Assembly (NCBI RefSeq): GCF_036669915.1
Contig: NC_089313.1
Coordinates: 12,876,440 to 12,940,439, forward strand
Direction: 5' to 3'
DNA from: Pocillopora verrucosa
Taxonomy: Eukaryota; Cnidaria; Anthozoa; Scleractinia; Pocilloporidae
DNA length: 64,000 nucleotides
Of this stretch, positions 25,901-38,115 are shown piece after piece. The notes under the pieces were generated by a model that searched no databases, had not been told where the DNA came from, and worked only from the letters and a program-made list of their open reading frames with translations. The position numbers and the translations under genes were made by a program. Within the stretch, counting starts at the first letter, position 1. Every line of letters begins with the position of its first letter.

Positions 25901-26989
25901 CGGTACGCTCCGACAGACAATGTTTTACACTGAGTGATATTTGCGAGTACAAAAATGAAAGGGGTGGTCTCCATTCACGAATTATTTGACGATCATAAAT
26001 ATTACAACGATCACGATCGCATGGAGATCACAGCGATATGATTAAATCTCCCCTCTAGCTGTTGTACATTTCCTTGTAAATTAGTGAAGAGAATTTGGTG
26101 TTAGATGAAGATAACAACTTCTACTACCTTCTGATAAGTTTGAGTAGTCTCATTACCTGTTTCCTGGATAATGTACGGATATTATAGGGAGAAGTTACGC
26201 ATCAATCACTTCTGGGAAAGGGTCAATAGAGCGGTGATCAAGCCAATTATGGTCGATGTTAGTCGCTGTAAAGTTACTGGTGCCTCAAAGGTTATCTGAA
26301 GGGATCCGCGTCACAAAATTGTAACAACGAATCAAACTTGAACAAAGCTAAAAGGCAATTTGGTGATTAGGGAAATTCAAGGGAAATTTTTCGATTGTAT
26401 GCTATTGTAATAATGTTGAAGTTAAATATTGTTTTTGAATGTTTTTTATTTGAATCTTGTAAAGTGTTAAATGCGACATAAACAATGATAGAGATCGCCT
26501 GTAAAACGGTAGTTATGGTGTTTTAGCTCAGGAGTTTAGATAAATTTTTGCGAAGTCACAAAGGGTATTTTATGTTTTTTTGCAAGCTTTGATAGTTTCA
26601 CCTGCAGTAATCAAGAAGTGTAGAATCCGTTTCTTGTTGCGTTTAAATCTGGGGGCAATTCATCAAAATTCATGGCGAGACAGTTTTTGAGTGGCACAGC
26701 TCATTTTCTAGACGCTCGGCTAGAGCGTCTGTACTGGATGTTTCTTGCGAGTGAGACCAAATTTTGATGCTATATTCCTTTAGCTTAGAGTAGCAACACA
26801 ATTTGAGGATGTAAATAGCATTATGCTCTACCTTCCCATCATGAAGCGCCTCTGAACGTTGCGGACAAATGGCGTATCCCTGAAGAAGAATCCTACTCCT
26901 GCCACCACTACGCACAGGCCGACCAACACCAGCAACGCTCGTAGATAACGACGCGTAGAGCGATTATTTGAGCATTTCTTCTCCAACAT
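19955..26989 (-). CDS. GGT: gamma-glutamyltransferase / glutathione hydrolase (GGT-1), one apparent frameshift
   Basis: Cleaves the gamma-glutamyl bond of glutathione outside the cell. Nine exons (high-low): 26989-26832, 25072-24762, 24203-24011, 23441-23134, 22655-22522, 22172-21985, 21543-21304, 20776-20627, 20125-19955, giving about 617 aa (human GGT1 is 569). Residues 15-33 form a type II membrane anchor. Visible family motifs are FRETAP, PPPTAGPVLA, YHRIIEAFKFAY, the autocleavage site GTTSLSV (nucleophile Thr near 409), NNEMDDF, GAAGG and the C-terminal GGQPAGY. The usual His two residues after the nucleophile is Ser here. In the exon at 21304-21543, one base is missing near 21362: PAIVLDKK and NVLMTIGAAGG lie in different frames, and a single added base joins them. 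All other exon phases agree, so this is either a recent null allele or an assembly error. Confidence 0.88.
20880..21175 (+). mobile_element. possible LINE 3' end with stem-loop
   Basis: Contains the inverted pair GACCCGC / GCGGGTC (about 21098-21144) around an A/T-rich loop, followed by an A-rich AATAAAG tail. It looks like a truncated non-LTR retrotransposon end within a GGT-1 intron. No coding part is visible. Confidence 0.4.
25668..25800 (+). mobile_element. tRNA-derived SINE-like sequence
   Basis: A box B (GGTTCGAGTCC, about 25729-25739) and a box A-like stretch (TGGTTCGGTGGTAAAGCG, from 25678) are spaced as in a Pol III internal promoter, followed by a tRNA-unrelated tail. A clean acceptor stem is not visible, so I do not call it a tRNA gene. 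It lies in the long first intron of GGT-1. Confidence 0.55.
26035..26231 (+). repeat. dispersed 200-bp repeat related to R1
   Basis: Carries CATTTCCTTGTAAATTAGT and a CTCATTACCTGTTTCCTGGA block and ends in AAAGGGTCAA, like the R1 copies. It has no coding capacity. Confidence 0.4.
26710..26730. other. short perfect stem-loop
   Basis: AGACGCTC and GAGCGTCT form a perfect 8-bp stem around a 5-base loop, just downstream of the first GGT-1 exon in its intron. No function can be assigned. Confidence 0.3.
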
Positions 26990-29900
26990 GGCAGCGAATC
27001 TTTTTGAGGAAGACAAGGAAACGATCAAAGTTTGCGTCCTTAAAACTCACCAGTTGAATTATTTACCGGTGGTTTGTAGTGAAATGAAACGGTTGGCAGA
27101 ACTCGTTCCTGTCGGGTTGCTAAGTCACCCGTGTTGACATCCGGTACCCGCTTGGTGTTTTGAATTCAAACCATGTGCGTGAAGTGCTTCTTAAAAGCCA
27201 GTTTTGACTTCATCTTACGAACCTCATGGACTTCGGCGGGGATCTTGGCGGAACCCCGGGGGAGTCTCATCTCGGAACACAAGCTGATTCTATCTGGATA
27301 ACGTAGTTTACCTTTTCCTACTTGATATAATCCGTGCTCTTCTATGCTAGCCCTCAAGTTTTCTAGTCTTATGACTTACAACGTGCAGAAAAGACACAGT
27401 ATGAAACTGTTATCGGAGGAATTGCTACGTTCAAATTCAAGTTTGTGTTTCGCTGACATTGTACAGTTACAACTGCACTTATAATGGATACTGTTAAAAT
27501 TATTGAAATAAAAAGCGGTGTGACTCTTACTTCAGGAGAAAGGCAATGTTTGTTATCACAGTATTTTGAAACATTCTGTTATTTGCCCTACAGTATTCTC
27601 TCCTTCCCATAACCCCCTTTTGACGCTTACTATCATATATCATATCCCCACGCAGGATGTTATGGTATTCTGAAGGATAAATCGTTGCAGATTTATCTCG
27701 AATACGATAAAATGGAAAATTCACGATCATTAATAAATATTTTATTGCTTTAAATCATTCTCCTTCTAATATTATCGGTTTAGTTTCCTCAGTCGGTCTC
27801 GTCAATCTTCTTGGATACAATTTTTTTTTGTTGCAAGTCTGATCTAGAGGCACCCACACTCTGCAACGAGCTGTTTTGATAGTTTTCAAATTTATATATT
27901 TTTTTCATCATCTTATGTTTCTCTCATTGAGCTAAGAATATTTTCGAGTTTCGGTCCTGTGAATCCACATGTCAATGAATGACATCCATATAGCGTGTGG
28001 GATCTTGCCTTTCAGGTGTATCACTGATAGAATTTATACAATTCATCTACAGGCTCCAAATAAAAGCTTATTGTTTTAAGAAGTGTAAACCAATTTTGTC
28101 AAGGGTGAGTTGGATTTAGAGAGCTGCATCGGTACGTTATCGCAATTTTAAGTTAATATCCTGAAAACTACAAATCCAAGACTACCTTCATACTAAATCT
28201 ATTCATCATCCGCACTAGGAAATATCCTGAGGGAAAATCTATGGTTTTTTTTTAACATTTTTTGAGTGTTTTGTTTTTGTTTTTTTGTTTTGTTTGTTTC
28301 AAATACACCAAAACTTCTCAAAGAAAATCTCTTTCAGCTTTAGTACTGATTCCTTGCTGCTCTTTTCGGTTATAATCTTTGGGGTACTATGGATATTAAA
28401 CTGAGTTTTTAATCTGTTTAACCTATAAACTATTTTTTCTAAATAAATTTCCATTCTGTTCTAAGAACTTCTGTTGGAAAGAGACCCTTGTATCTACGCA
28501 AAACTTTTACAACAAAACTGATACGTTTTATCATGATGACAAATTGTTTTTCAGTGGATGATAAGATAGTTCGTTTTTTACAAAGGAATCGTCAAAGTTT
28601 CACTAAAATTAAGAGCTTTCCTCAAAAAAACTCGATTGAATGCTTGGATAATATAATATGCTTGTGTCAAACCATACTGCCGCAAAACGAAATAATTATA
28701 AAGAGAGAGACGGTTTATTTATGTCTGTTTGATTTGTTTGACAACTTAGCTTATTAAGCGGAGTCGCACTGTTCAAGCTGGGACTGGCTGTGAGCGACAA
28801 CGCTTAGTCATAAATCTTCCTGTTCCCTTGTTGGCGCAGTTCTAATTTAGATTGTCTCTATTTCGCGTCCACGCAAACTTCCCAGCAGGTCTAAGAATTA
28901 ACTTAACAGTAAAGCGTTCAGGCAAATTGAAAATTTATGGCAAGTCTATGACTGAGACAAAAGATTTATGGTAACTCTTTCACTTTCCTTGAGCAAATTA
29001 AGAAATAAAAAAGGAAAGAATGAACAAAAACATGACTCAATTTATGTATTTTTTCGGAACATCTTGTTCCAGCTGGTTGCATTTTGCATCAATGCTTTAG
29101 CGAGCGAGAAGACATGCAGAGTGTATTGAACTTTAGAACTAACGAATGAAAGAAATGACTGGGGTCTGGAGGTACCACTTTAGATGCGCTTTACAGTATT
29201 TCTTCTTTTGCAAAACTGACATCAGGGATGAAAAGTGCTTCAGTGTAACTATTCATATCTCTAACTTAAATAGAATTCGGACTCATTTGCTCGACAGTTT
29301 AATGAAAATTAATGCAAAAAGTATTGGATCAGCCTTCGGGTAAATAGTCACTCCACTAAATACCTCAAAAGAAACGAAATTTAACTTAGTTTGCAATTGT
29401 TTTAAACTATTTTTTTTTGGCGGGCGAATGGTATATTTATTAAATTCAAAAGTCTCTGGTGAGGGACTTAAATAGATGAAGAAAATCATAAACGGTCACA
29501 GCTGGTAAATGGCGCAAATTTTCCCGCGAATGCTGACGAACTAAAGCAAAACGCCCTCTGGCGACGTTTTAATTTGAAATCTATGTTTATTCGCCGTTTG
29601 AATCCAATTCAAATCACAAGTATTGGCAAAGGAAAACTCAAAGGCCTTTTATCTGTCTGATTTAACTTTCCTGTTCTCGTTGGAATCCAGTCGTCATTTT
29701 CTTCGAGAGATTCGAAATCGATTATCAACTCGTTATTTCTTTAAGAAGTTGTTATTTGCTCTCGTTATGTGGTTCTTTGAAGAGCGAGTGTCTCTTTAAG
29801 GCGAATTAAAAATATCGTGATGTGAAAATTGCTCGGTGGTTAATTAAGCACGCGCTAGTTGACCTTAACTGATATATCTGCGAGCAGCTCTCAAGCATTT

Positions 29901-31147
29901 GCAGATTTTGAGATTGCATGGAAATTGGGCTGTGGACACTAATAGTTCAATATGGCCGCTTCCTCTTGACTAAAAGGAAGGCCTTTGTTATCAAGTGACA
30001 TACACCTTGATCGTGACTTTCCCTTGATTGCCTTGAGACCGCCTACGACTTTATTTATTTCATCTTGATATCCGGAATGACAAGTATATTTTCTGAAATA
30101 AACGCGTGCGAAACTGCAAATCATAATTTAATGTTTTCTTTTATCGGAGCGCGAAAACATCATCTTTAAATTCACATGCGGTTTTCAAATGATTACTGTA
30201 TATCACAAGTCTCGTTTACTTGGAAAACACCTATAGTAACGATAAAAAACCTTTTTTCCTAGCCTCTTATAATCGACTTGTCTTTTAAAACTCTCGATTC
30301 TTTCAAACTTTTTCTGAAAACGCTCCTTATTTTCATCCGATTGGTCGTTTTTTTTCTAACTGCGTTTGATATCGAGTATGTATCTTATCTTGAAAAGGAC
30401 CAATTTAAATATTCTGTTGAGTGAATAGTGAATCCACTTGGTTAAACGGAAGGCTGTGTCTTATCGAAGCGTTTTGTTTTGAAGAGCGTGCGAATGCCAC
30501 ATCTGTCAATATTGTTTCACAGCGAAGTTCTCACAAAGTGGTAATCCTTCGCTCCCAGCGTGTACAGAATTAGATGTTTCTTCAAAAACCAAAATAAACA
30601 AGTTCTGCATAACTTCTTAGATGGAGGCAGGATAAGTTAAAGACCCGTTGATGACACGAGTTATGAATTAAGAAAACTGAGAAAAAAAGATTCACGAAGA
30701 TGTCGTTATTGTTTAGGTGCGCCTGAGAAGTCATAACTTTGACCGTATTAAAACGTGATTCGAGTCGCATTATATTAAAAAGCTGCTTCCTTATGTGTCA
30801 AAACAGTCTTTGTTTTGCAAGTTAGAGGGTATAAATATTCAACAGATGACATGAAAAGAAAACAGAGTTGCGGAAAAAAAATATAATAAAACGAGCGCAA
30901 CTCACGTTTCAATGTTAATTATTCGCCCTATACTAATCAATCATTCATAACCGTTCGTAATTGTGACATGTGCAATGGTTTTACCGGCGGCGACAGCACA
31001 TAATACCGTATACATAGATGTCTATAAATTTTAAGGGGGGCTTGATAGAGTCTCTAAGGTCATTGCTTAAGATTGCTCACTCGAGCGTGCAAAAAAATAA
31101 CATAGCAACAACGATAAGCGACAGCGAACGAGCAGAGCCGACCACGG
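26990..31147. other. intergenic, GGT-1 upstream and nuclear-receptor upstream region
   Basis: AT-rich. The GGT-1 promoter should lie just above 26989. Short ORFs, including a 63-codon one at 27166-27357 (minus), show no domain I can name. A GC-richer patch around 30960-31147 precedes the nuclear receptor start. Confidence 0.45.
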
Positions 31148-34100
31148 ATGGAGATCTGTTCAGTTTGCGGAGATCATTCCACAGGGCGGCACTATGGAGC
31201 CAATACTTGTGAAGGTTGCAAATTATTTTTTAAGCGAAGTATCAAGAAACGGCTGTACTACACTTGTAGGGTGGCAGGATGCTGTCCAGTGAACAAGCGC
31301 TTTCGGAATAGCTGCCAGTATTGCAGAATGAGAAAGTGTCTAACGGTGGGGATGAAAAGGGAAGGTGAGCAGCAAACTGACATTTATTTTTCTTTTTCTA
31401 AATCATTTCATTGTCTGTCAGGAATTGCTCTCAGTTGGATGATAGATTACTAGTTTAACCTCCCAAATATGTTTGGTGAAATGTCTCCCGGCAAAGTAAC
31501 TCATGAGATTCACATAATTTGAATGAATTGGATGACTATTTAAGAAAGAGAAAAACATTTTTTCTCTTATGATATATTTGCACAAACTTCGTTGCCAATG
31601 TCAGCCGAGAGAAAGATCTGCTTTCGACACTGAGGGACGAAGCAAAGTTTTTCAAACATTTCCAAAACAGATCTCTTGTAAAAGAGTTGTCAAATTTATT
31701 CGCAGGTAAGAAACATTTTCACTCTGATAAAATAATAAATACAATTTCGGGGTAAAATATTTGACCAAGATATTATAAAGGCTTTGTTGTTGATGAATTT
31801 TCCGTTTTTTTAGTAGCGCAAATATTGTCTTTAATTTCGTTCAGGTATGAGTTCAGATTTATCAACATTACAGGTGAAAGTAATTTGCTCAGCCTCTTGT
31901 TTTTCTTCTCTTCTGACGGAGAATCTTTTTCATTTGTTTTCATCAGCTGTACAGCAAACCAGAACGAATGAGTTTGAAAAGGGAAGAAAAAGACACCGTA
32001 GCCGCCAGCCGTTGAAAGGGGATATCCGAAGAGAGGCAGATTTTGTGTCCTTGTCGGACTTTGTTTACCATTTGCAGGCTGTTGAGCCTTATCAAAGGCC
32101 GCCGGAGACTAAAAGTGATACAAGATCGATTGCAGAAGACAGCACGGCAGCCAGAAGTGAAAGCGGCAGCGTACACGTCGCCACCAAATTACCAGCAGAA
32201 AGCACCACAGAGATCGCCGCCCGGTTGTTGTTCATGTCAATACATTGGGCAAAGAACGTTCGCCACTTCGCTGAACTGTCGCATATCGACCAAGTGAGCC
32301 TCTTGCAGGAAAACTGGTGTAAAATATTCGTCATAAACCTGGTTCAATGGGCGATGCCTTTCGAATTAGCCCCGCTGGTTGCTGATGTGATGGAAAAAAC
32401 AGCGAGCGAACATGTGGATAGAGTTCTTCATAACATGGGGAAGTTGAATGAGGTTGTTTTCAAACTTGTGCAGCTCGGTTTGAACAGAACAGAGTTTACC
32501 CTTTTGAAGGCCCTGGTACTTTTTAACCCAGGTAAGAAAGACTATGGCAATTTTTTTGTTCACTTTATTCGATGGGCGTCAAAAACGAAATTTGTATCGA
32601 GTGGAGATCACAATGCGTTTCGCTTTAACTGAACTGAGGAGTTTCGAGCAACATGCGAATTAACTTTTTCCCTCTGTCTTATTTCTAAAAAGTTAAAATT
32701 GGCTGCGGAGTTTATGCCGGTTTTGGGGTCGCTCAAATTTCGAAAAGAAAGAGACGTATTTCTGAAAACAAGTTAAATTAGAGATGAATACAGAGTCGAT
32801 ATATCGCTCGAAAATATGAGACTTCAATGTTGATAATGAAATTATATGTGGGATTCCTTCTCGAGATGCAAAAGTGTTCATGGCTCGTTCATGACCTCCT
32901 TCCGTTGCATAGCCTATGACCCTGCTATTGCCCAGTCTATATTTGAACCCATGATAGCTAAAACAGTGTAAATAGCGGATTCAAAAACACGATATCGGCT
33001 ACAGATTCTTAATATCAACAGTGTTTGTTGGGAAGTTTCGTTTTCAGGTAATACTGATCTTATTGTTTCGTTGTGCGCGACAAATTATCGACTGAAGTAC
33101 GCCTTTTTCTTGATTTCACAACATTACGTTTATGAAGTGGCTAGAATTAATTCTCGAAAAATTGTTAATCTCTTTTGCGCTTATTCAAGGCCATCGCCAT
33201 GAATTTGCAAATTAGCATGCGTTTGACACTTTAATACGGAAGAACGGAAAAGAAAGTCGCCCAAGCTAACTAAAATGTATTTAATTTATCGCCATGATCT
33301 TTCACCGGAAGTCTGTTGCTGTTTTTTCATTTGAAATTGCGTGATTTCCCTCCTCGTTTCATTTTGTCCATAGCTAGCCTGTTTTCGGCTCCTCAGAGAA
33401 ATATTCTTAACATGCGGATTAGCAAAGCTTTTAGGGGAATGATTTGATTGCGAACTTATTAAGTGCGAGGGCTGATGTTCTAGACATTAATATTTGTTGA
33501 GTATTGAACATTGACTTTCGCCGTAATCGGAGGTTATTCAAAACTGTTTGACTTTGCCGCGAGAGGCCCTTCCGGCTGACGAGTTAAAAATGAGCTAATC
33601 GATTTTCTGCGGAAATGACAACGACGATGAGTGTTTTTCCCAACCGAGCAAAATGAGTTTTACAATAAATTGTGAACCCAGGTTCAGCCCAAGGGTAAGT
33701 TCTTGCGTGTTTCAATGCAAGTATTAGGCACAGTTTTTTTTTTCCTTTTTTGACTTTTAAATGAAAATCAACAATTGATTCTGCGTCACACCCGTAAAAC
33801 GTAATAGCTAATGAAATTGTTTTTATATGAATTTTAACGCAATTTCCAATTTCGTGTGCGTGTTTTTTACGTATAAAACAACGTTCTGGATTATTTCTTA
33901 AAGCCTTGAATAAATTATTAACTTTCAATTTGATAGTTTTTGTCTGCCAACTTTAGTTGCTTAAAATCTAAATGACTTCAACTTCGTTTTCGACAAGGGA
34001 GATGTTTATATCGCGGTAAAAATTCAGTGTTCGCCGCATATGTTTTCAATTCTTTAATTCGTTGTGTGGTAATTGCCTCAAAAATATATTGAGGCTGCAA

Positions 34101-37068
34101 AGATCGATTTCTATAGCTCTGGGTCATTGAACTGTACTGCGGGAAATATTGGAAGAGGAAGTAGTCGATTGTGCAAACTCAAAGGCCATAAACGTAACAA
34201 TCTCAATACGAAATCTTTCAATTTTTATAGCACGTTTTTCGCTTTTTCAGAAATTACAATAACTTTTGAAATAGCGAGTTTCTTTGAACTCGTTGCAAGC
34301 AGTTTGTTTGTATAACTGAGTTGTGTTGTGCTCAGAACTCGATAATATCTTGTTCTGCATCAGCGATATTCTCCTTTGCCTTATTTTGTTCCTTTTTTTA
34401 TTATTAAAGATTCAAACTGTTATTTTTTTTAAGAGTTACATTTACTTTCCTTACGGCTGTCGAAACTTCTAACGCGGAAGTCGCAGTGTCTTTCCTCGTC
34501 TCGGCAAAATAATCATAAGGTAAAGGTAAAGGGGAAAAGTCAGAGGAATGAAAATAACCAAATCAAATTTTTTCTCGTAATTTTTAGGCAAAATCATTTT
34601 TATAACTAAAATGAAAGAGATGTATGTTTTTTTAGACTTACTCGGGACATAATTGGCTGGTCACTGTTTGACACCTTCTGCACAAACAGAAATAAAACTA
34701 ATCTTATTACCTCGTCTAGATGATATGGTTTCTGCCCTGTGTATGATATATTTATTGGCCTAAGCCATTAAGAAATCGCACTAAAAAACGGGTGGGCGGA
34801 CCATGTAGTTTGTTAAATCGCACAATTCTGCGTTCTCGAACTTGACGAAAAGGAGAATCTTCCAGCTTTTCTTCTTGAAAAAAATAATTGATATCGCTTC
34901 TGAGTTATACTATAGTTTAGGGATTTTTGACATCAGCAGATATTAACAATGGTTCAGATAAAATTTTGGTTTTTATTACATTTCTGTTTGAAACCCATGC
35001 AGCTTCACCAATTTAAGGTTTTTACTTCGCCCTTATTTATCTTTTTAGCAATTTTCATTGTTTTATTTTATATTGTATGTTCCCCTACAAATTAAGAAAA
35101 AGTTTTTCAGTTAATCTCCTTGGAACAATACATCATATCTCGGGCATTTACCACTTCAATTTTGCAGAAAGTGTATTTCACTTTGTCTAAAGGCGAGGGG
35201 TAGCTTTAGTTTTAAATGTTTAATTTTCTTTCTCCAAAATTGCGAATTTCTAATTTTATGATAAGCCATACTCTTAATGATAAATACTGTGACACAATTG
35301 TTCACTACCTTGACGCGCGCCCTTCGCCTTTTGTCCCTGCCCCGATGGACTTCAAGCTGTTGGGATTTAAAAATTGCCTCCGAGAATGTATATTTGCAAT
35401 GATGTTAATTTAATGACTTCTGCTGTTATTATTGAATTTTCCAACAGATAATTACACAAATATAAAGTTTCTCTCTTTCACTAGCTCTTCATTAGTGACA
35501 CATTTATTCAAAAAGCTTGTAGCCATTTTTAAGCTCACAATTCTATTGTTCTTGTTTGAAAAACCTATTCATCAAAACTTATTTGTTATTTGCTTTGACT
35601 TGTATTTTCTGCTAGTGTAATAATGTGGGAAGGTAAAAACCAAGTTTGAACCGTTTCTGACGTTAGATTTCGTTTCTCGTCTTCCATCGAAAAAAAAAGA
35701 ACTTTAATGCTTTTCAAAAAACCAATTTTCAATTTTGAAGACGGTTTGTGTGGAAAGAAAGCGTTGCACACATAACCAGCTGGTAACATATGGAAGGCCA
35801 AACGCATATCAAATTTTTGTTGCGTGCGTCGAACTCGCTATCAGCTCTTTCAGCAAATGGAGACCACCTTTGCAGAACTAACACCATATCTAACTATTAA
35901 TTGCTGTGAGATCAAAAAGGAATACCAAATTCTTAAAGAAAATTTCAAAAGCTTTGTATTTTGTTGCAAAAAAGAAACAAAAGTGTTGATCATTCTCTTG
36001 AGAAAAGAATGAAATTGACATAAGGAAAAAATAACAATTGCTTACCGCTAACTTACATGGCATCAAGTATTTACTAAGTGTTTTAAGCCTGCTATTATTA
36101 TCAGTGAAAAATGTTTCATCTCGATTCTCTGATAATGCACTTTTTAAGTTTACTTAGCATCAAAGTGTGCCATACTTATTTCCACAAACGTGCTCATTCT
36201 AATAAAATTGTGATTTCGTTTCTGTGTAGAAAGTGTTTTTTGTGTCAACAACTGGGAATTTTGTTTTTTTTCCTTTTTGTCTCAGTTTATACAACATTTT
36301 CTGACTTTTTATCTCCATATTTGTGATAATGTTCTCGCATACACCTACGTTCGTTTAGGGACGGACAAATCTCTTAGTTTTTATGGTAAAAGGAAATTAA
36401 GAAGTTTATTTTCAGTTCCCCTATTACAAAGGTAGGATTGGCGGTTCGATTTCGACTTAAATTTCATCCGCCAATTTTTGCGTAATAAATGAAATAAAGC
36501 TTTTCTCTCTCATAACTCAGAGCGAGGATCAGTTAAAAAACATAATTCAAATATTTCATACCGTCGGTAACGTTCTGTACATTTATTTCTCCCTCAGGCC
36601 GGTCGGCCATTTTATTTTATAACCATTATGTAAAATGTCAAAAAAATCTCTATAAATGACGAGAGTTTGTTATCATCCATGGCTGGAATAGCGACTTAAA
36701 TGTGAATGGATGGCGCCTGTAGCGATCATGTTTGACGTGATCAAGTACTATTTCGACTTTTAACCAACAATTCTTCAATTGATGTGTCAACAGATAACGA
36801 CCAACTCACCGACTTGGTTCAGATCCAAGCAATTCAAAACAAGACGAGGAATGCTCTCGAAGAATACGTGCGCTTGAATCGCCCGGAGTCGTCTGGTCGC
36901 TTTGGTCAGCTACTCATCAAACTTACGTCTTTAGGAGCTGTGGAGCCACATATCATTGAGCATGTGTTCTTCAATAAACTTATTGGTGGCGCGTCCATTA
37001 ACAACCTAGTCGACGACATTCTAAGAGCAAACACACTTATCTCGCACGCAAAAAACTCGGCCGTGTGA
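31148..37068 (+). CDS. NR2-type nuclear receptor
   Basis: DNA-binding transcription factor. Exons: 31148-31364, 31610-31705 (acceptor tentative), 31845-31873 (29 bases), 31955-32531, 36794-37068, joining in frame to about 397 aa. The first exon is almost entirely the two-zinc-finger domain: [15 protein letters not shown], and CQYCRMRKC followed by GMKRE. The P-box position after CEGCK is Leu, where Gly or Ser is usual. The ligand-binding domain signature is in exon 4 ([11 protein letters not shown], then [10 protein letters not shown] and QWAMP). Helices 8-11 are in the last exon ([23 protein letters not shown]-like HIIEHVFF), closest by eye to NR2E/NR2F receptors. There is no A/B domain, and no clear AF-2 helix after LVDDILRAN. 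Exons 3 and 4 also read through in one frame, so the 81-base intron between them may be optional. Confidence 0.88.
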
Positions 37069-37472
37069 ACAGGCAAAGGATGCTAACTGTTTTTGCTATA
37101 ACTGAAGCCTATTTCACAATATTTTAAAACATTTGTCACGAATTGATATGAACTACAAACGCCAAAATCTTAACTATACGCAAACCATGAGAACGCTGCT
37201 TTCACTCCAGGTAGTCTTTAAGCGAAAATTGTTACGAGAAGATTCTTATTTTTCTCGCCCTCAGACTTTGCCTAATCAACTCTTTGCGCACTTTTTCTTT
37301 TCGGCGTTTGCACGCGCCATAACAGAGGAGGCAAAGAAGAGGTAACCCCGTCTTGCAGATGATAAATTGTAATTGAAAATTTCAAAGTTTATTATGAAGC
37401 ATGCCACTGTTTGATGGTAAAAATTCATGGTACAAAAAGCACATCACAGGGTTATAATTTAAAATGTAACTT

Positions 37473-37478
37473 AATAAA
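37473..37478 (+). promoter_or_regulatory. candidate polyadenylation signal of the nuclear receptor
   Basis: AATAAA about 405 bases after the nuclear receptor stop codon, on the same strand. Confidence 0.35.
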
Positions 37479-37844
37479 TCAAATGACGTGCCAAACCCAC
37501 AGATAATCACCTTTTGTATAAATTTGTAGATATATACTTAGATATTCTAGTGCTTTAGAATAATAATTCTTCTTCACTATGAGAGCATCGCTGGCAAGTT
37601 GAGAAAGTTGTTTTTTGTATGTCTTTTCTGAGTGTTTAATTGTAGCAGGTTCGGACAAAGTGTCACCAATTTTCGTGTACGATTGAAACAAACTGTTTGC
37701 GGTTGATTTGGTAGTGACCGCTGTCGTTTCTGTGGGGTTAATGAGGTCGTGCGCATGCTTTATTTGTAAATTAAACGTTGGGTTAACAACACAAAAGTAT
37801 GACGGCACCATGTGAAGAAACATCGGATGGATTGAGGTTTCAAA

Positions 37845-38115
37845 GAGCTCTGAAAAGAGCTCCAATAGCATACAGTTTGTGGAACGATTAAGTGTTCAGC
37901 GAGCTCTGAAAAGAGTTCCCGATCGCATACAGTTTGTTGGGCGAACGGGAGTCCAGTGAGCTCTGAAAACAGCTCCCGATCACTAAAAGTGTGTGGGACG
38001 ACCGGGGGTTCAGCGGGCTCTGAAAAGAGCTTCTGATCGTATACAGATTGCTAAGCGATCGGGGGTTCGGTGAGCTCTGAAAAGAGCTCCCGATCTCTAA
38101 CAGTTTGTCGGTCAA
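37845..38115. repeat. 57-bp minisatellite, about five copies, with hairpin core
   Basis: The core GAGCTCTGAAAAGAGCTC, or a close variant, starts at 37845, 37901, 37958, 38015 and 38072, giving a period of 56-57 bases. Each core is an inverted repeat with six complementary bases on each side. On the minus strand the period keeps one frame open, producing a 19-residue repeat, but no gene structure supports translation. Confidence 0.8.

Noticed and set aside
37845-38115. CRISPR-like array
   Set aside because: Repeats are adjacent 57-base units without distinct spacers, in a eukaryotic genome; this is a minisatellite.
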